Source: Spirochaetia bacterium | GTDB taxonomy: Bacteria; Spirochaetota; Spirochaetia; Treponematales; Treponemataceae | Direction of reading: 5' to 3' | DNA: 8,017 nt | Assembly: GCA_900769985.1 (NCBI GenBank) | Contig: CAAGIS010000121.1 | Coordinates: 1 to 8,017, forward strand | Shown: positions 1 to 5,918 of the stretch, one piece after another | Layout of the letters: each line of letters opens with the position of its first letter | Numbering within the stretch: the stretch's first letter is position 1 | Notes under the pieces: generated by a model | Seen by the model: only the letters and a program-made list of their open reading frames with translations | Told to the model about the DNA's origin: nothing | The model's database searches: none | Made by a program: the position numbers and the translations under genes

Positions 1-64
1 CATAACTACGCACTTAAACGGCGGCAAGCTTGACTTGCCGTCCGCTTTGAAGTGCATGTTATAC
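1..64 (-). other. attC: attC recombination site of the lipoprotein cassette 6-1231
   Basis: Read on the minus strand this is a canonical integron attC. R'' is GTATAAC (64-58) and R' is GTTATG (6-1), its last base probably just outside the window. The L stem pairs GCACTT-AAA-CGG (10-21) with CCG-TTT-AAGTGC (42-55). It leaves C45 and G49 unpaired on the plus strand, the two extrahelical bases expected of an attC bottom strand. T41 is a further bulge. The apical hairpin CGGCAAG/CTTGCCG closes a CTTGA loop. The side carrying the extra bases fixes the orientation as minus, in agreement with the genes. Strand exchange would fall between plus positions 5 and 6. Confidence 0.88.
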
Positions 65-167
65 GATATTTTTTTACAGATTTTACAAATCTATAATTTC
101 ATATTTACTACATTTCAAAAAAACTTTTTATATTTGAAAGAAAATTTTACATTTTTAATTTTCCTAA

Positions 168-181
168 GCGGCGAAAGCCGC
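168..181 (-). repeat. GC-rich 5-bp hairpin with 4-nt loop
   Basis: GCGGC-GAAA-GCCGC stands out in very AT-rich surroundings. A transcript of the plus strand would have a GNRA-type GAAA loop, and one of the minus strand a TTTC loop. On the minus strand it follows the second AACTTTAGGGC motif copy. No run of T follows on the minus strand, so it is not a standard terminator. Confidence 0.4.
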
Positions 182-220
182 GTACTGCCGCTACCTTGCC
201 TCGCCCTAAAGTTCAATTTC

Positions 221-257
221 ATTTTGAAAAATCTGGCTTGAACAGATTTTTCAAAAT
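221..257. repeat. Perfect 15-bp palindrome, loop containing CTTGA
   Basis: The arms at 221-235 and 243-257 are exact reverse complements around the 7-nt loop GCTTGAA. The loop contains the same CTTGA pentamer that closes the apical hairpins of four attC sites in the window. Neither strand has a T-tract after the 3' arm, so a simple intrinsic terminator is unlikely. Confidence 0.7.
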
Positions 258-342
258 ATTCCAATTTTTTTTTGAAAGAGGTCGTTTTTCTTCTGTAAAA
301 AAAATACAACCGCTTCTTCGTCCTTGCCCTAAAGTTATATTA

Positions 343-375
343 ATTTTTTCAGCAAGCTCGACTGGCTGAAAAAAT
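343..375. repeat. 14-bp palindrome with one mismatch just after a lipoprotein gene
   Basis: The arms at 343-356 and 362-375 pair at 13 of 14 positions (A354/G364 mismatched) around the loop CTCGA. It lies 11 nt past the stop codon of the 387-1190 gene. The core CAGCAAG with a 5-nt loop closely matches the palindrome at 4862-4896. It may end or stabilise the transcript, but A/T pairs dominate the outer stem and no separate U-tract follows. Confidence 0.65.
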
Positions 376-386
376 ATTCCTTATTC

Positions 387-1190
387 CTATATAGAGCCCA
401 ACCAAAAGGTAACACCACTTGCACTTGTAAAATAAAAATTGAATGGAATTTCATCTTTTGAAAAGGATTTTTCTGTTGGTCGCTCGATGATTACACAATT
501 TGTAAGCTGTGTGCCTCCTGAAATTCCTAGACTTGCGTTAGAACTAACATTAAAACAAATATATTCTGTTAGATACAATGTAAAAGAATATTCTCCGTTA
601 ACATCTGGTAATCCGTTCTCATCTAAAACTGAGCAACGCCACAAACCTTCTGAATAAATTAAATTTTCCATTGACAATTTATATTTGCCGTTTTCATATA
701 AATACAAGGTTGGATAATTATCCAATAAATCTCCGTTCGGCAATTCCGCTGAATTGCAATTAATTGTTGTATTAGTTTCAAAGTTTGTAAGATTTTTCAT
801 CACGAGGTTCACATTGTTCTCGCCTGCGTAGACAGTCTGCGTTTGTGATTTGCCGGTAAAAGCGTGCAGATAGACGTCCCCGCTGGGTTTGTAAACATTA
901 GCCTCGACATAAATTTCCGAGCCAACAGGAACAGAGTCGAATTCAATCGTGTATGTTCCACTGCCCGAAATTTGAAGGCTTTTGGTTTCCCTATAATCGC
1001 CCAAAACTGATGCTACAATATAATAGCCTTCATACTCAGAACTTACAGAAATATTTCTTGCCAATGAATTTCTTGCAAAATCTGAGCCGTTGAATGTAAG
1101 CGAAAGCGACGAACTTTCATTTAAATTTGAGCATGAGGCTATTGCAATCAATATAAAGCAGGTGGAAAGTAATCCAAATAATTTTTTCAT
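387..1190 (-). CDS. Putative envelope lipoprotein, 267 aa
   Basis: The N-terminus is a lysine-led hydrophobic signal peptide ending in IASC, so Cys20 is the likely lipidated residue after signal peptidase II. A serine/asparagine-rich linker follows. Residues of about 45-135 look like a beta-rich module and include the run SGTYTIEFDSVPVG, which resembles a carboxypeptidase-regulatory or Ig-like fold. The C-terminal half, from about residue 136, is also predicted beta-rich and matches no family I recognise. ATG at 1190 follows GGAG with a 6-nt spacer. The upstream leader holds the cassette-start palindrome and a competing hairpin. The DNA of the first half looks richer in G+C than most of the second half, which hints at a mosaic gene. 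An outer-membrane or periplasmic location is inferred. Confidence 0.8.
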   Translation of the reverse strand: MKKLFGLLSTCFILIAIASCSNLNESSSLSLTFNGSDFARNSLARNISVSSEYEGYYIVASVLGDYRETKSLQISGSGTYTIEFDSVPVGSEIYVEANVYKPSGDVYLHAFTGKSQTQTVYAGENNVNLVMKNLTNFETNTTINCNSAELPNGDLLDNYPTLYLYENGKYKLSMENLIYSEGLWRCSVLDENGLPDVNGEYSFTLYLTEYICFNVSSNASLGISGGTQLTNCVIIERPTEKSFSKDEIPFNFYFTSASGVTFWLGSI

Positions 1191-1198
1191 AGTTTTCT

Positions 1199-1210
1199 CC
1201 GCCGAAGCGG
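1199..1210 (-). promoter_or_regulatory. C(UUCG)G-type hairpin over the ribosome binding site
   Basis: On the minus strand CCGC-TTCG-GCGG forms a 4-bp stem with the very stable TTCG tetraloop. Its 3' arm runs into the GGAG ribosome binding site of the 387-1190 gene. Its 5' arm shares CCG with the cassette-start palindrome at 1208-1222, so the two cannot fully form together. A role in translation control is inference. Confidence 0.3.
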
Positions 1211-1222
1211 CTCACTGAGCCG
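1208..1222 (-). repeat. Cassette-start palindrome, 7-1-7, lipoprotein cassette 1
   Basis: The arms CGGCTCA (1208-1214) and TGAGCCG (1216-1222) flank one central base. Three bases, TCC, separate it from the R' box GTATAAC at 1226. It belongs to the 5' end of cassette 1, between recombination point and ribosome binding site. Palindromes of identical geometry occur at 2102-2116, 4042-4056 and 5984-5998. Confidence 0.75.
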
Positions 1223-1225
1223 TCC

Positions 1226-1288
1226 GTATAACAATGGGTTGTACCGCACGCGGCTTGACCGCGTGTCGGCTACGAACCTTTGTTATGC
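1226..1288 (-). other. attC: attC recombination site of the lipoprotein cassette 1232-2125
   Basis: On the minus strand R'' is GCATAAC (1288-1282) and R' is GTTATAC (1232-1226). GGTT-GTA-CCG (1237-1246) pairs with CGG-TAC-AACC (1267-1278), leaving C1270 and G1274 extrahelical and T1266 bulged. The apical stem CACGCGG/CCGCGTG closes CTTGA. Stem sequences differ from the other sites while pairing is kept, which is strong covariation support. R'' lies 3 nt past the stop codon of the 1292-2083 gene. Confidence 0.92.
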
Positions 1289-1291
1289 TAT

Positions 1292-2083
1292 TTAATATCT
1301 TGTAACATATAAATTTACAGGAACAGAACTTATATTTCCACTTGCATTTTGATATAACTGTGTCCCTCTTAAAATATCATATTTACTTTTATTATTTTTA
1401 GACCAAAATATTTTATATGTCTGGTCATCAGTTTTTTCCCATGTTCCACTTACAATTAATAATTCATTACTTTGAAAATTTAAATATCGCTTATAGCAAT
1501 TTCCAGATGGAGTAAATATAAACCACTCGGAATAGCTGTTTTGAGCAGTTTTTCCAAAACCCATAAATGGAATATCATTTGTATACGCTGATAAATCTCT
1601 ATAACAAATATGAGTTTTTGCGATTTCATTTGTACAGTCGAATCCACTATTTACAACCAAGACATCTTTATCGAGAAGTAAAATATTTTCTGTTTTTTCG
1701 GAACCACTTATACTTCCATCCCAGCGATATTCAAATTTTGATAAATCTGTTTTTAAAAACGTTATATTACCAACTTTGGATGAGCCTAAACTACTAAAAG
1801 TAGAGTTCTTATTATAATGAAATCCATAGTATATTTTTGAGTTTGTAAAAGAAAAATATTGAGTGTCATTGCTAACATCAGGAACATACCAATTAATATT
1901 ATATAATGAACCATTCATAATATAGGCAGTTCCAATATTATCTTCTTCATTTTCTTTTTTTGCATCATCGGAAATATCAGTTGAAGTTTTATCTCCAACT
2001 AGATTTCCATTTTCTGTTTCATTTTGACAAGAATTAAATAACGCAAGCAGAAGTACAAAAATCAATATCAAATTTCTTTTCAT
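1292..2083 (-). CDS. Putative lipoprotein, 263 aa
   Basis: A signal peptide starting MKRN has a long hydrophobic core ending in FNSC, with Cys19 the probable lipidation site. An acidic, Asp/Glu/Lys/Asn-rich linker of about 35 residues follows. The rest is a soluble, aromatic-rich and probably beta-rich domain of unknown family. I chose ATG at 2083 because AGGAGGAG at 2091-2098 sits 7 nt upstream. A longer frame from GTG at 2101 would translate that ribosome binding site and put two arginines and two lysines before the signal peptide. The stop codon lies 3 nt from attC. Role unknown; the signal indicates an envelope location. Confidence 0.8.
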   Translation of the reverse strand: MKRNLILIFVLLLALFNSCQNETENGNLVGDKTSTDISDDAKKENEEDNIGTAYIMNGSLYNINWYVPDVSNDTQYFSFTNSKIYYGFHYNKNSTFSSLGSSKVGNITFLKTDLSKFEYRWDGSISGSEKTENILLLDKDVLVVNSGFDCTNEIAKTHICYRDLSAYTNDIPFMGFGKTAQNSYSEWFIFTPSGNCYKRYLNFQSNELLIVSGTWEKTDDQTYKIFWSKNNKSKYDILRGTQLYQNASGNISSVPVNLYVTRY

Positions 2084-2101
2084 TTTTTTACTCCTCCTCA
2101 C

Positions 2102-2116
2102 CAGCCCAGTGGGCTG
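2102..2116 (-). repeat. Cassette-start palindrome, 7-1-7, lipoprotein cassette 2
   Basis: CAGCCCA (2102-2108) and TGGGCTG (2110-2116) flank G2109. TGA separates it from the R' box GCATAAC at 2120. It lies just upstream of the AGGAGGAG ribosome binding site of the 1292-2083 gene. Compared with the copy at 4042-4056, several stem positions change on both arms together. Confidence 0.75.
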
Positions 2117-2119
2117 TGA

Positions 2120-2255
2120 GCATAACTAGCGTTTTAAACCGTAAAAACGGTTTTGCGCTACAGCGCAAAATTGGCGCAAAAGTTGCGGTGCCGCAAAGGC
2201 ACGAAGAGCAACTTTTGTGACAAAGTTTTTATCGGCTTTGAAAACCATGTTATGC
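2120..2255 (-). other. attC: Large branched attC of the GmrSD cassette
   Basis: On the minus strand R'' is GCATAAC (2255-2249) and R' is GTTATGC (2126-2120). GTTTT-AAA-CCG (2131-2141) pairs with CGG-TTT-AAAAC (2233-2245), again leaving C2236 and G2240 extrahelical and T2232 bulged. The middle is about twice the size of the other sites. TAAAAAC/GTTTTTA (2142-2148/2225-2231) continues the stem. Then come an 8-bp hairpin (2151-2158/2163-2170, loop TACA) and a 10-bp stem (2177-2186/2208-2217) capped by GTGCC/GGCAC. Its length of 136 bp is close to that of Vibrio cholerae repeats. Confidence 0.88.
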
Positions 2256-2280
2256 TTTTGCTTTATTCACAGGATTTGTT

Positions 2281-4023
2281 CTACAACTTCCAATTCTGAA
2301 TTACAAAAGCTACTATATTCTTTTGCCTTTCTCTGATTTCTGACTCACCCCAATTTTTATTAATTTTTAATACATCACGTATTTCTTGATGTGAAATATA
2401 ATCAGTATCGTATTTCTTTATTTCCTTTACAGGATCCTTATTACTTTTTTGAGAATTGTTACCCCAAGTCATTAAAGCCAAGTTACCAATACAATTTAAA
2501 TATTTTTCTCTAAACTTGTCGGTATATTCTGTGAAGTCAGGATCTTGTGGAGTTATATGGTCAATTGTATTTTCAAGTTTTTTTGCTGCAAATTTATTTG
2601 TAAACTCTATAGGTGAGATAAGATGGAGTTTTTTTTCAGTTCTTTTATAGTTTTCATATTTCCAAAGAACATATTTTATTCTTGAATCGTAATGATACAT
2701 ATAATCTGTAAAATATGCTTTACAATTCTTCGAAAATTCCCACCACCACTGAAATCCTGCTTCTTGAATTTCAGATAATTCAGATTTTAATTGTTCGATA
2801 TTTCCTTGGTATTTTAGAGCAATACCTGGTAGATTATCAGTTCTGTAATCCGCAACTGTATACGTAAGCTTGAAGAGAATATTTTCAATTTGTTCAGCGA
2901 TGTTCTGAATTTCAGTTTCGCTTTCTTCATTATATCTATAAAGTTTTAGAAAAACTGGAATCGAACTGTTTCTATTTAATAACAAACAATCTGTAATTGG
3001 ACAGTTTTTATTTGTTAATTCAGATAGTTTTTTTATAGTAATAAAAGATTCTTTTAAATCATTACAGAAAGCTTTTATTTCTTTGCTTGAATTTTCAGAT
3101 TTCAATTTTTGAATCCAGTTTTTTACACGTTCTACGCTTGTGCCACTCAGTGCAATAAAAGCTGTACAATGATAATTTAATACAGTATCTTCATCAAAGT
3201 CATCAGATATTTCTTCTGAAATTTTATATATATCAGAAAAAATTGTTTCTATCTGTTTTATATCAGACTCAGCAGTTTTAGAGTCTTTACTTACAGAATA
3301 CACTCTATGCATGATATATGCTTTGATTATTTCCAATGAGGTTAAATCTTTCCCTCTGTCATTTTGAAAAGCAAAAATCTGTGTTGCTTGAATTTTATCA
3401 TCTACTTGAAAAGTTGTAACAACAGTGTTATCTAATGTATCCTTTATTTTGATAAGATTTTCCGTTGTTTGTTCCTTCAATTCTTTTGCGAAATATTTAT
3501 ATGCTCTTATTACTCGTTTAATTGAAGAGGATTGAGGTGTTACTTTTTTGTTATTATCATAAATTATTTGACAAAAATCAGAATTATCATATGCAACTGA
3601 CTCAAATTTTATAGCATCATCTTTTACCAGATAGTTTTCCCGAAGACGGTTAAGTTTTATTTCTTTACAATCTAAATCTAAAATTTTTTCTCCATTTTCT
3701 TTTCTTGAATTAAGTTCAGTAATAAATGCACTCATAAAAATAACAACAGTTGTCAGTCGTTGCTGCCCATCTATTATCCAATATTTATTGCAATTTTGTG
3801 AATCTTTTTCAAAAAGAAAATGACCTAAAAAATATGGTTTCCTATATATCGTGTTATCTTCTATCTTTGTAAATTCAATCTGTTCTATCAAGTCTTTATA
3901 AAATTGTTTTACCTGTTTTTTGTCGGAATCAACTTCCCACGAATATGCACGTTGATATGCAGGAACCGCAAATTGTATATCTGATTCATCAAAAAGTTTT
4001 TTTATTATTGTCTTATCTTGCAT
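2281..4023 (-). CDS. GmrSD-family DUF262/DUF1524 nuclease, 580 aa, probable anti-phage protein
   Basis: The N-terminus is a DUF262 (ParB/Srx-like, GmrS) domain. It has VPAYQRAYSW at residues 20-29, FYKDLIEQ at 41-48, YFLGHFLFE at 64-72 and IIDGQQRLTT at 83-92; the DGQQR motif is the family's nucleotide-hydrolysing signature. A long helical middle follows. The C-terminus is a DUF1524 (GmrD) HNH-type nuclease with IDHITPQ at 487-493 (His489 likely catalytic), IGNLAL around 512 and NNSQKSN at 522-528. Fused GmrSD enzymes are type IV restriction systems that cut phage DNA with modified cytosines; related DUF262 proteins have other defence roles. Both domains look intact. ATG at 4023 follows AGGAG with a 6-nt spacer. 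Which modification or phage it recognises cannot be read from sequence. Confidence 0.9.
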   Translation of the reverse strand: MQDKTIIKKLFDESDIQFAVPAYQRAYSWEVDSDKKQVKQFYKDLIEQIEFTKIEDNTIYRKPYFLGHFLFEKDSQNCNKYWIIDGQQRLTTVVIFMSAFITELNSRKENGEKILDLDCKEIKLNRLRENYLVKDDAIKFESVAYDNSDFCQIIYDNNKKVTPQSSSIKRVIRAYKYFAKELKEQTTENLIKIKDTLDNTVVTTFQVDDKIQATQIFAFQNDRGKDLTSLEIIKAYIMHRVYSVSKDSKTAESDIKQIETIFSDIYKISEEISDDFDEDTVLNYHCTAFIALSGTSVERVKNWIQKLKSENSSKEIKAFCNDLKESFITIKKLSELTNKNCPITDCLLLNRNSSIPVFLKLYRYNEESETEIQNIAEQIENILFKLTYTVADYRTDNLPGIALKYQGNIEQLKSELSEIQEAGFQWWWEFSKNCKAYFTDYMYHYDSRIKYVLWKYENYKRTEKKLHLISPIEFTNKFAAKKLENTIDHITPQDPDFTEYTDKFREKYLNCIGNLALMTWGNNSQKSNKDPVKEIKKYDTDYISHQEIRDVLKINKNWGESEIRERQKNIVAFVIQNWKL

Positions 4024-4041
4024 TTTCTTCTCCTAAACATC

Positions 4042-4056
4042 CACGCCAGTGGCGTG
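4042..4056 (-). repeat. Cassette-start palindrome, 7-1-7, GmrSD cassette
   Basis: CACGCCA (4042-4048) and TGGCGTG (4050-4056) flank G4049. TGA separates it from the R' box GCATAAC at 4060, the same spacer and R' type as the copy at 2102-2116. It is located 7 nt upstream of the AGGAG ribosome binding site of the nuclease gene. Confidence 0.75.
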
Positions 4057-4059
4057 TGA

Positions 4060-4124
4060 GCATAACAATTGCTTAAACGGTGGCGCGACTTGACCGCGAC
4101 ATCCGCTTTGAAGCTTTGTTATAC
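4060..4124 (-). other. attC: attC recombination site of the two-gene cassette 4066-6007
   Basis: On the minus strand R'' is GTATAAC (4124-4118) and R' is GTTATGC (4066-4060). GCTT-AAA-CGG (4071-4080) pairs with CCG-TTT-AAGC (4103-4114), leaving C4106 and G4110 extrahelical and T4102 bulged. The apical stem around the CTTGA loop (4089-4093) is imperfect, with mismatches at 4083/4099 and 4088/4094. The stop codon of the 4119-4835 gene is formed by the TAA inside R''. Confidence 0.88.
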
Positions 4125-4835
4125 GATTATTTTTCTTAAATCATCTCGAATTTCTATTTCGGATGATTGATTGTTTATATAATTTAATATTCTTTGAAAC
4201 AATTCTTCATTAGATATTTTAATTTTGACTTTTGACATATTTTTATTCATTTTCATTTCAATAATTTCCATTGTTGGCTTAAAACTACTTCCTTGATAAG
4301 AGTATACAACCGACATTATGTAGAAATAGAAAGCATCATTATATTTCTTTTCTTTTGAACAAATTTTTGATTGCAATTTTTTTATTTTTGGCAAACAATC
4401 TAGATGCGTAAGAGAAATATAATTTAAGTATTTCCAGCACCTGTCATACATTTTATTTTTATATAGAACATCTGCCAAATACATCGGCCAGGAAATGCCA
4501 GGAAAAATAATACCACCTTGATTGTATGTAATGTCCTCAATTATAGCAATTCCTTCTTCAAGATTTCCAGTTTCAATTTTTTTTCTTGCTTGTTCTAGAA
4601 TTTTCAACTGTTTGTCTTGTCTTTTTAGAAGAGAATCAGTCATTCTATCTTGTTTTTCAAAATCTTTTTCTTGTTGAATTTTGTACTCTTCTTTCAAAAA
4701 GTTTTTATTGTCTTTGACAATTTCTTTTACTGTTTGCTTCCTTATATTTTCATTTTCTTCTATTTTGTTCGTATTTTTCTTTCTAAAAATTAAAAACACC
4801 ACGAAAATAATTATAAGAATTGGAACAATTGACAT
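4119..4835 (-). CDS. Membrane-anchored helical protein of unknown function, 238 aa
   Basis: Residues 3-18 form one hydrophobic segment followed at once by RKK, suggesting an N-in anchor or, less likely, an uncleaved signal. Residues of about 25-90 are highly charged (Lys, Glu, Gln) and probably helical or coiled coil. From about 80 to 190 the pattern of short amphipathic helices, for example around GNLEEGIAIIEDI and YNDAFYFYIMSVVYSY, looks like TPR-like repeats, though no single repeat is certain. ATG at 4835 follows AAAGGA with a 7-nt spacer. The stop codon is supplied by the R'' box of attC. It is the second gene after the 4915-5898 lipoprotein, so a joint role at the envelope is possible but unproven. 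Confidence 0.75.
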   Translation of the reverse strand: MSIVPILIIIFVVFLIFRKKNTNKIEENENIRKQTVKEIVKDNKNFLKEEYKIQQEKDFEKQDRMTDSLLKRQDKQLKILEQARKKIETGNLEEGIAIIEDITYNQGGIIFPGISWPMYLADVLYKNKMYDRCWKYLNYISLTHLDCLPKIKKLQSKICSKEKKYNDAFYFYIMSVVYSYQGSSFKPTMEIIEMKMNKNMSKVKIKISNEELFQRILNYINNQSSEIEIRDDLRKIIV

Positions 4836-4861
4836 TTGATTTTCCTTTCTTCGTTCGATTA

Positions 4862-4896
4862 ATAATTTTCAGCAAGCTTGACTTGCTGAAAATTAT
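4862..4896. repeat. Perfect 15-bp palindrome with CTTGA loop between two genes
   Basis: The arms 4862-4876 and 4882-4896 are exact reverse complements around CTTGA. The inner 19 nt, CAGCAAGCTTGACTTGCTG, differ from the apical hairpin of the attC at 1-64 at two paired positions only (G-C there, A-T here). It has no R or L boxes, so it is not an attC as it stands. A TATAAT-like hexamer on the minus strand (4892-4897) overlaps the arm. Possible roles are an attC remnant, a transcript-stabilising hairpin or a dispersed repeat. Confidence 0.75.
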
Positions 4897-4914
4897 ATCC
4901 ACTAATTACAAATA

Positions 4915-5898
4915 CTAATTGAAATCAATATCTGTAATTTTTACATCTGCATAGCCTTCTTTCCATTCACTTGGAACATTGTCTGCTTTTAAATAATAAC
5001 CGCTATCCATTTGCCATATACGATTAGGCTTTAACGACTTATTGTTACTATTCCAACTATACTCGCTTACTGGAGTAAATTTATCCTCATGAATTATATT
5101 TCCAGAATTGTCTTTAAAATACACGGTAAGTTGAACTCTTTTAAGCTCCTTATTTCCATTATTTTTTACCTTAAAAACGACACCGGCTTCTTTACCGCCA
5201 AAATACTGTTCGTAATATTTTGCGACGAAATCGTATACTGCAACTTTTGAGAAATAATTTATTTTTTCTACCACAGCATTTTTCTTTGCAAGAATCTCAT
5301 TATTTGAAGAATCAAGAGCTAATATTTCATCGTATTTGGAAACCAAGTTCTCAAGAATTCCGTCTTGTTCTAGCTTTTTTGCTTCTTCTTTCAACTTCTT
5401 GATTTTTATTTCTTTTTCCCAGTCAAAAAATATGACCCATTGTCCATTCTCTTTAATGAGATTATATGTTTTTTCAGTTGTCTTTTTTGAAGCATTACCT
5501 TTGAGATTTTCAGCCTTTTTAGCCAAATCGTCTTTACTTGCACCTGAAAAAGCGGCACCAAACATTTCTGAAACAGCAGCCGAATAATCATCTTGAGTAA
5601 TTTCAACCTTTACAATTGCAGAATCACCATTTTCAGACGAATCGTTGACTTTAAATGTTGTACTCTTTCTGACGGCTTCTGTAAAAAGCAACCCAAATTC
5701 AGAGCTTTTCTGCTCTTTGTATTCCGCAAGTGATTTTACACTTCTATCACTTGATGAAAGCAAGCTATAAGCAGTTTCATAATCTGATGCTGATTCAGCT
5801 TTTAAATACTTTGAAACCACACTAGAAGATTTTGAACCACCACAAGAAAACAACAAAATGGAAAGTCCAACCAAAACAAAAGAAATAATCTTTTTCAT
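4915..5898 (-). CDS. Putative lipoprotein with NTF2-like and FxLYD-like regions, 327 aa
   Basis: A signal peptide ends in LLFSC, so Cys19 is the likely lipidation site. Residues of about 27-160 resemble a DUF4878/NTF2-like lipoprotein domain: an opening helix in VVSKYLKAESASDYETAYSL, then strands, ending in NLIKENGQWVIFFDW. A charged helix (about 160-180) and a short TPR-like stretch follow (about 180-213). The C-terminal 110 residues, with VVFKVKNNGNKELKRVQLTV and a terminal ADVKITDIDF, look like an FxLYD/DUF3426-type beta-sandwich. Domain names are from pattern memory and were not searched. ATG at 5898 follows TGAGG with a 7-nt spacer. An envelope location is well supported; the function is not known. 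Confidence 0.8.
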   Translation of the reverse strand: MKKIISFVLVGLSILLFSCGGSKSSSVVSKYLKAESASDYETAYSLLSSSDRSVKSLAEYKEQKSSEFGLLFTEAVRKSTTFKVNDSSENGDSAIVKVEITQDDYSAAVSEMFGAAFSGASKDDLAKKAENLKGNASKKTTEKTYNLIKENGQWVIFFDWEKEIKIKKLKEEAKKLEQDGILENLVSKYDEILALDSSNNEILAKKNAVVEKINYFSKVAVYDFVAKYYEQYFGGKEAGVVFKVKNNGNKELKRVQLTVYFKDNSGNIIHEDKFTPVSEYSWNSNNKSLKPNRIWQMDSGYYLKADNVPSEWKEGYADVKITDIDFN

Positions 5899-5918
5899 AA
5901 CAAAACCTCACATAACTT

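Larger units (their letters stand above)
65..386. other. Non-coding cassette tail rich in palindromes
   Basis: This stretch between the lipoprotein stop codon and attC shows no convincing gene; the short open frames on both strands cross the palindromes and lack good ribosome binding sites. It holds a 13-of-14-bp hairpin at 343-375, a perfect 15-bp hairpin at 221-257 and a GCGGC-GAAA-GCCGC hairpin at 168-181. An 11-nt motif, AACTTTAGGGC on the minus strand, occurs twice (at about 327-337 and 203-213). Read on the minus strand, each copy follows one of the two large hairpins and is itself followed by AGG and AGCGG. This suggests two diverged copies of a hairpin-plus-tail unit. A non-coding RNA or a small dispersed repeat is possible. 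Confidence 0.55.
6..1231 (-). mobile_element. Integron gene cassette 1 (lipoprotein, long non-coding tail)
   Basis: The cassette is delimited by the strand-exchange points in the R' boxes of the attC sites at 1226-1288 and 1-64. It contains one minus-strand lipoprotein gene (387-1190). An unusually long tail of about 320 nt separates that gene from its own attC. Boundaries are deduced from the known G|TT cut position in R' and have not been observed as circles. Confidence 0.75.
1232..2125 (-). mobile_element. Integron gene cassette 2 (lipoprotein)
   Basis: This compact cassette of about 0.9 kb lies between the R' cut points of the attC sites at 2120-2255 and 1226-1288. It has one gene, and the stop codon almost touches its attC, the usual tight packing of integron cassettes. 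The leader between R' and the start codon is about 40 nt and contains the cassette-start palindrome. Confidence 0.8.
2126..4065 (-). mobile_element. Integron gene cassette 3 (GmrSD-type nuclease)
   Basis: This cassette of about 1.9 kb lies between the R' cut points of the attC sites at 4060-4124 and 2120-2255. It is large for a cassette and carries a single long gene (2281-4023). Between the stop codon and its attC are 25 bp. Its leader has the cassette-start palindrome. Confidence 0.8.

Noticed and set aside
35..241. Plus-strand open frame of 68 codons at the left edge
   Set aside because: It starts inside attC and runs through the palindromic tail; no ribosome binding site and low-complexity Phe/Leu-rich product.
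115..309. Minus-strand open frame of 64 codons in the cassette tail
   Set aside because: It spans the 15-bp palindrome and the AACTTTAGGGC repeat, and its Lys/Phe-rich product reflects AT-rich DNA.
1567..1797. Plus-strand open frame opposite the 1292-2083 lipoprotein
   Set aside because: Antisense shadow with Tyr/Leu-rich product and no initiation signals.
2084..2101. GTG at 2101 as start of the lipoprotein gene
   Set aside because: It would translate the AGGAGGAG ribosome binding site and add a charged extension before a complete signal peptide; ATG at 2083 has ideal spacing.
4862..4896. Palindrome as a rho-independent terminator of the 4915-5898 gene
   Set aside because: The stem is mostly AT outside the core and no T-run follows the 3' arm on the minus strand. 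A terminator would also cut off the next gene of the cassette. Kept as a repeat instead.
4862..4896. Palindrome as a sixth attC
   Set aside because: There are no RYYYAAC or GTTRRRY boxes and no L stem with extrahelical bases around it.
5406..5606. Minus-strand open frame of 66 codons inside the 4915-5898 gene
   Set aside because: It is a frame-shifted shadow of a well-supported lipoprotein gene on the same strand, without its own ribosome binding site.
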